Part shown: piece by piece, positions 7,236-8,769 of the stretch
How positions within the stretch are numbered: position 1 is the stretch's first letter
Layout of the letters: each line of letters begins with the position of its first letter
NCBI GenBank assembly: GCA_964404205.1
Contig: CAYOJD010000117.1
Coordinates: 1-8,769, forward strand
DNA: 8,769 nucleotides
Origin: CAZWBR01 sp964404205
GTDB taxonomy: Bacteria > Bacteroidota > Bacteroidia > Bacteroidales > Prolixibacteraceae
Direction of reading: 5' to 3'
Notes under the pieces: generated by a model
Seen by the model: only the letters and a program-made list of their open reading frames with translations
What the model was told of the DNA's origin: nothing
The model's database searches: none
Program-made: the position numbers and the translations under genes

Positions 7236-7272
7236 AAAACACCCTGTAAACAAATTGTTTACAGGGTGTTTT
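7236..7272 (+). terminator. Rho-independent terminator after the tRNA pair, probably bidirectional
   Basis: AAAACACCCTGTAAAC (7236-7251) and GTTTACAGGGTGTTTT (7257-7272) are exact reverse complements, making a 16-bp stem with a 5-base loop. The stem ends in a T-run on both strands. On the plus strand it begins 5 bases after the second tRNA. On the minus strand it lies about 50 bases after the stop of the CMD-cupin gene, so it could end both converging transcripts. Confidence 0.88.
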
Positions 7273-7320
7273 GTTTCCAGGACGGATATCCATTTCACAA
7301 TCTTTTTTAGGGGATCTATT

Positions 7321-8433
7321 CTACCTTTGATTGTTCATGTACTCCTCGTCAGTAACGGGTTGCATCCAGTTTACGCTTCCTTTCTCCAGGTTAGGACTGA
7401 TGGCAACGTGTGTCAATCCGCTGTCGGGTGCTGCACCGTGCCAGTGCTCTGTATCCGGCGGAATCCTGACTACATCGCCTTTTCGGATAAGCTGCGCCGG
7501 TTTGCCTTTTTCCTGGTAAAATCCTTTGCCATCGGTTACCAGCAGAATCTGGCCTCCGGGGTGTTTGTGCCAGTTGGTTCTGGCTTTCGGTTCAAAAGTA
7601 ACGTTGCCAATGGATGCGTTGTAAATGTTGTCGGGCGTTATCAGCATGTACACATAGGCGGTTCCGGTAAAATTGCTGTTACTGATTTTTTCACCTTTGG
7701 GGAATGTGTATGAATTTTTCAGCACATCGTTTACAACAATTTGAGCATCGCTGGCTTCTTTTTCTCCAAGCGTTTTTCCAATAATTTCTGAAAATTCTGT
7801 CAACTGAGCGGGCGTTAAACCTACATTCAGACAAATAGCCAAATGACTTTTAAGCATCGGTTCAGCGTTGCCAATAGCGCTGATGACCGAAATGGTAACC
7901 AGTTCCCGCTCGGCAAAAGTCAATACATCGCGTTCAAAAATATCGGCAAATAAATGCTCTTTCAGAAAGGTATCGATAATCGGTGCAAAAGCGCCATAAC
8001 CTGTTGCTGGCTTTTCCTGTGGTGTTTTGGTGAGTTCGCCCAAAACCTTTTTGCCGCGTTCGTATTTGCCGATTTCCTCATTGATTGGCGAGGCTTCGCG
8101 ACCAGTTTCATCCTTAATTCCTCTGGCTTTCCGTTCTTCCAGCACTTCCATAAAAGTTTGTAAACCGCGAATGCTGCGCGGAAATCCGCAATAGGCATAC
8201 AGGTGAACCAGAACTTCTTTGATTTCATTCACTGTTAAACCGGCCTCCAGTCCTGTATTCAGCGCAGGTTTTAATGCCTGCAAATCGCCTTTGGCGGTTA
8301 ATGCCGAAATTGAAATGATACTACGTTGTTTATCTGTCAATAAATTTTTGGATACTGTTTCATTTTGGGCGTGAAGGTGAATACACAACATGCCCAATGC
8401 AATGAATACCCCAATTATTTTTCCTGCTGTCAT
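7321..8433 (-). CDS. Secreted double carboxymuconolactone-decarboxylase-like / cupin fusion protein
   Basis: A 370-residue protein with a signal peptide (about 1-22, hydrophobic IIGVFIALGMLCI, cleavage likely near LHA/QN), so it should act in the periplasm or outside. The first CMD-like domain (about 35-100) keeps E73, H77 and C82 in LVHLYAYCGFP, the active-site pattern of this superfamily. The second (about 150-240) has the same ERELVTIS and HLAICLNVGLTPAQL pattern but no cysteine at the matching place, so it may be structural. A cupin domain (about 270-350) has likely metal ligands H290 and H292 in NWHKHPGGQ, Q296 where cupins often have Glu, and H331/H333 in TEHWHG. Similar CMD-cupin proteins occur in bacteria, but the substrate is unknown. 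AAAGGGATAAAAAATG precedes the start, 11 bp after the esterase stop, so the two are one operon. Confidence 0.87.
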   Translation of the reverse strand: MTAGKIIGVFIALGMLCIHLHAQNETVSKNLLTDKQRSIISISALTAKGDLQALKPALNTGLEAGLTVNEIKEVLVHLYAYCGFPRSIRGLQTFMEVLEERKARGIKDETGREASPINEEIGKYERGKKVLGELTKTPQEKPATGYGAFAPIIDTFLKEHLFADIFERDVLTFAERELVTISVISAIGNAEPMLKSHLAICLNVGLTPAQLTEFSEIIGKTLGEKEASDAQIVVNDVLKNSYTFPKGEKISNSNFTGTAYVYMLITPDNIYNASIGNVTFEPKARTNWHKHPGGQILLVTDGKGFYQEKGKPAQLIRKGDVVRIPPDTEHWHGAAPDSGLTHVAISPNLEKGSVNWMQPVTDEEYMNNQR

Positions 8434-8444
8434 TTTTTATCCCT

Positions 8445-8769
8445 TTAAATTCCACGTGACTGTATGCGTTCCCTGAATTTGAAAGCTTTTTCCACCACAT
8501 CAAATCGTGCTTTGCGTGGGTCGGGTTTACCAACTGGTTTACCATCCAATTCAATATCCAGAATTTCATCTTTTTGGGTATTATACAGCGGCCACACAGG
8601 TAGCCCATCGCCGTTCGGATTCCCTGTTTTTGCAAAGTTTGTCCAATAACTATTCATTATTTCCGCTAAATTTTTCTCTTCCGGTGTCGGTTCTGTTGCT
8701 CCCCAACGGGTATTGAGTGTGTTAAAAACAAACGCCACCTCTGAACCGTGCCCTGCGCCGTATCGTGCC
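8445..8769 (-). CDS. Carboxylesterase type B family protein, C-terminal part (5' end beyond window)
   Basis: The frame is open to the right edge. About 108 C-terminal residues are visible, against a usual family size near 500. The first residues, ARYGAGHGSEVAFVFNTL, match the catalytic-histidine motif of type B carboxylesterases (GAxHGxE), with the His encoded at 8748-8750. The next part, IMNSYWTNFAKTGNPNGDGLPVWPLY, is the standard C-terminal signature (MxxYWxxFAxTGxPN...WPxY). Family members hydrolyse carboxylic esters and are often secreted. Any signal peptide and the nucleophile Ser would lie outside the window. The stop TAA is 11 bp before the CMD-cupin start. The substrate cannot be told. 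Confidence 0.92.
   Translation of the reverse strand, partial: ARYGAGHGSEVAFVFNTLNTRWGATEPTPEEKNLAEIMNSYWTNFAKTGNPNGDGLPVWPLYNTQKDEILDIELDGKPVGKPDPRKARFDVVEKAFKFRERIQSRGI

Noticed and set aside
7232..7320. Possible attachment-site copy of the tRNA-Gln 3' end after the tRNA pair
   Set aside because: Beyond the terminator hairpin I found no repeat of the T arm or acceptor end and no integrase in the window.

Overview
The window looks like a chromosomal segment from a member of the phylum Bacteroidota. Supporting signs are several TAnnTTTG-type -7 promoter elements, little or no Shine-Dalgarno sequence before the starts, tRNA genes without an encoded CCA end, and a very large DUF2723 membrane protein of the kind common in this phylum. 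The exact genus cannot be read from the sequence.

Layout. (1) Positions 1-1765, minus strand: an SOS mutagenesis operon, umuD followed one base later by umuC. umuC is open to the left edge, so its stop is not seen. (2) Positions 1766-1961: divergent intergenic region with a -7 element almost touching the umuD start and two 9-bp direct repeats 21 bp apart. (3) Positions 1962-2723, plus strand: a NUDIX-fold transcription regulator (NrtR/AraR-like) with a degraded Nudix box. (4) Positions 2729-3439, minus strand: a NodB-type polysaccharide deacetylase, convergent with the regulator and 5 bp from it. (5) Positions 3518-6676, minus strand: a 1052-residue DUF2723 multi-membrane protein, a probable GT-C fold glycosyltransferase related to the eukaryotic O-mannosyltransferase TMEM260. 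(6) Positions 6677-7037: noncoding region ending in a good Bacteroidota promoter. (7) Positions 7038-7231, plus strand: two tandem glutamine tRNAs (anticodons TTG and CTG), closed by a perfect 16-bp terminator hairpin. (8) Positions 7321-8769, minus strand: an operon of a carboxylesterase type B (5' end beyond the window) and a secreted protein with two carboxymuconolactone-decarboxylase-like domains and a cupin.

How the parts relate. umuDC is a self-contained translesion polymerase module. The DUF2723 protein and the deacetylase both suggest envelope or protein glycan work, but the deacetylase seems to have its own promoter. The esterase/CMD-cupin operon lies just past the tRNA pair and differs sharply in base-word use: TCGA is frequent to the left and nearly absent to the right. 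This may mark a horizontally acquired block next to a tRNA locus.

I see no CRISPR array, IS element, integrase or evident defence cassette. Nothing here is clearly a new biological system. The best leads are the uncharacterised DUF2723 enzyme, the orphan NUDIX regulator with its possible operator beside umuDC, the CMD-CMD-cupin fusion, and the compositional break at the tRNA pair.
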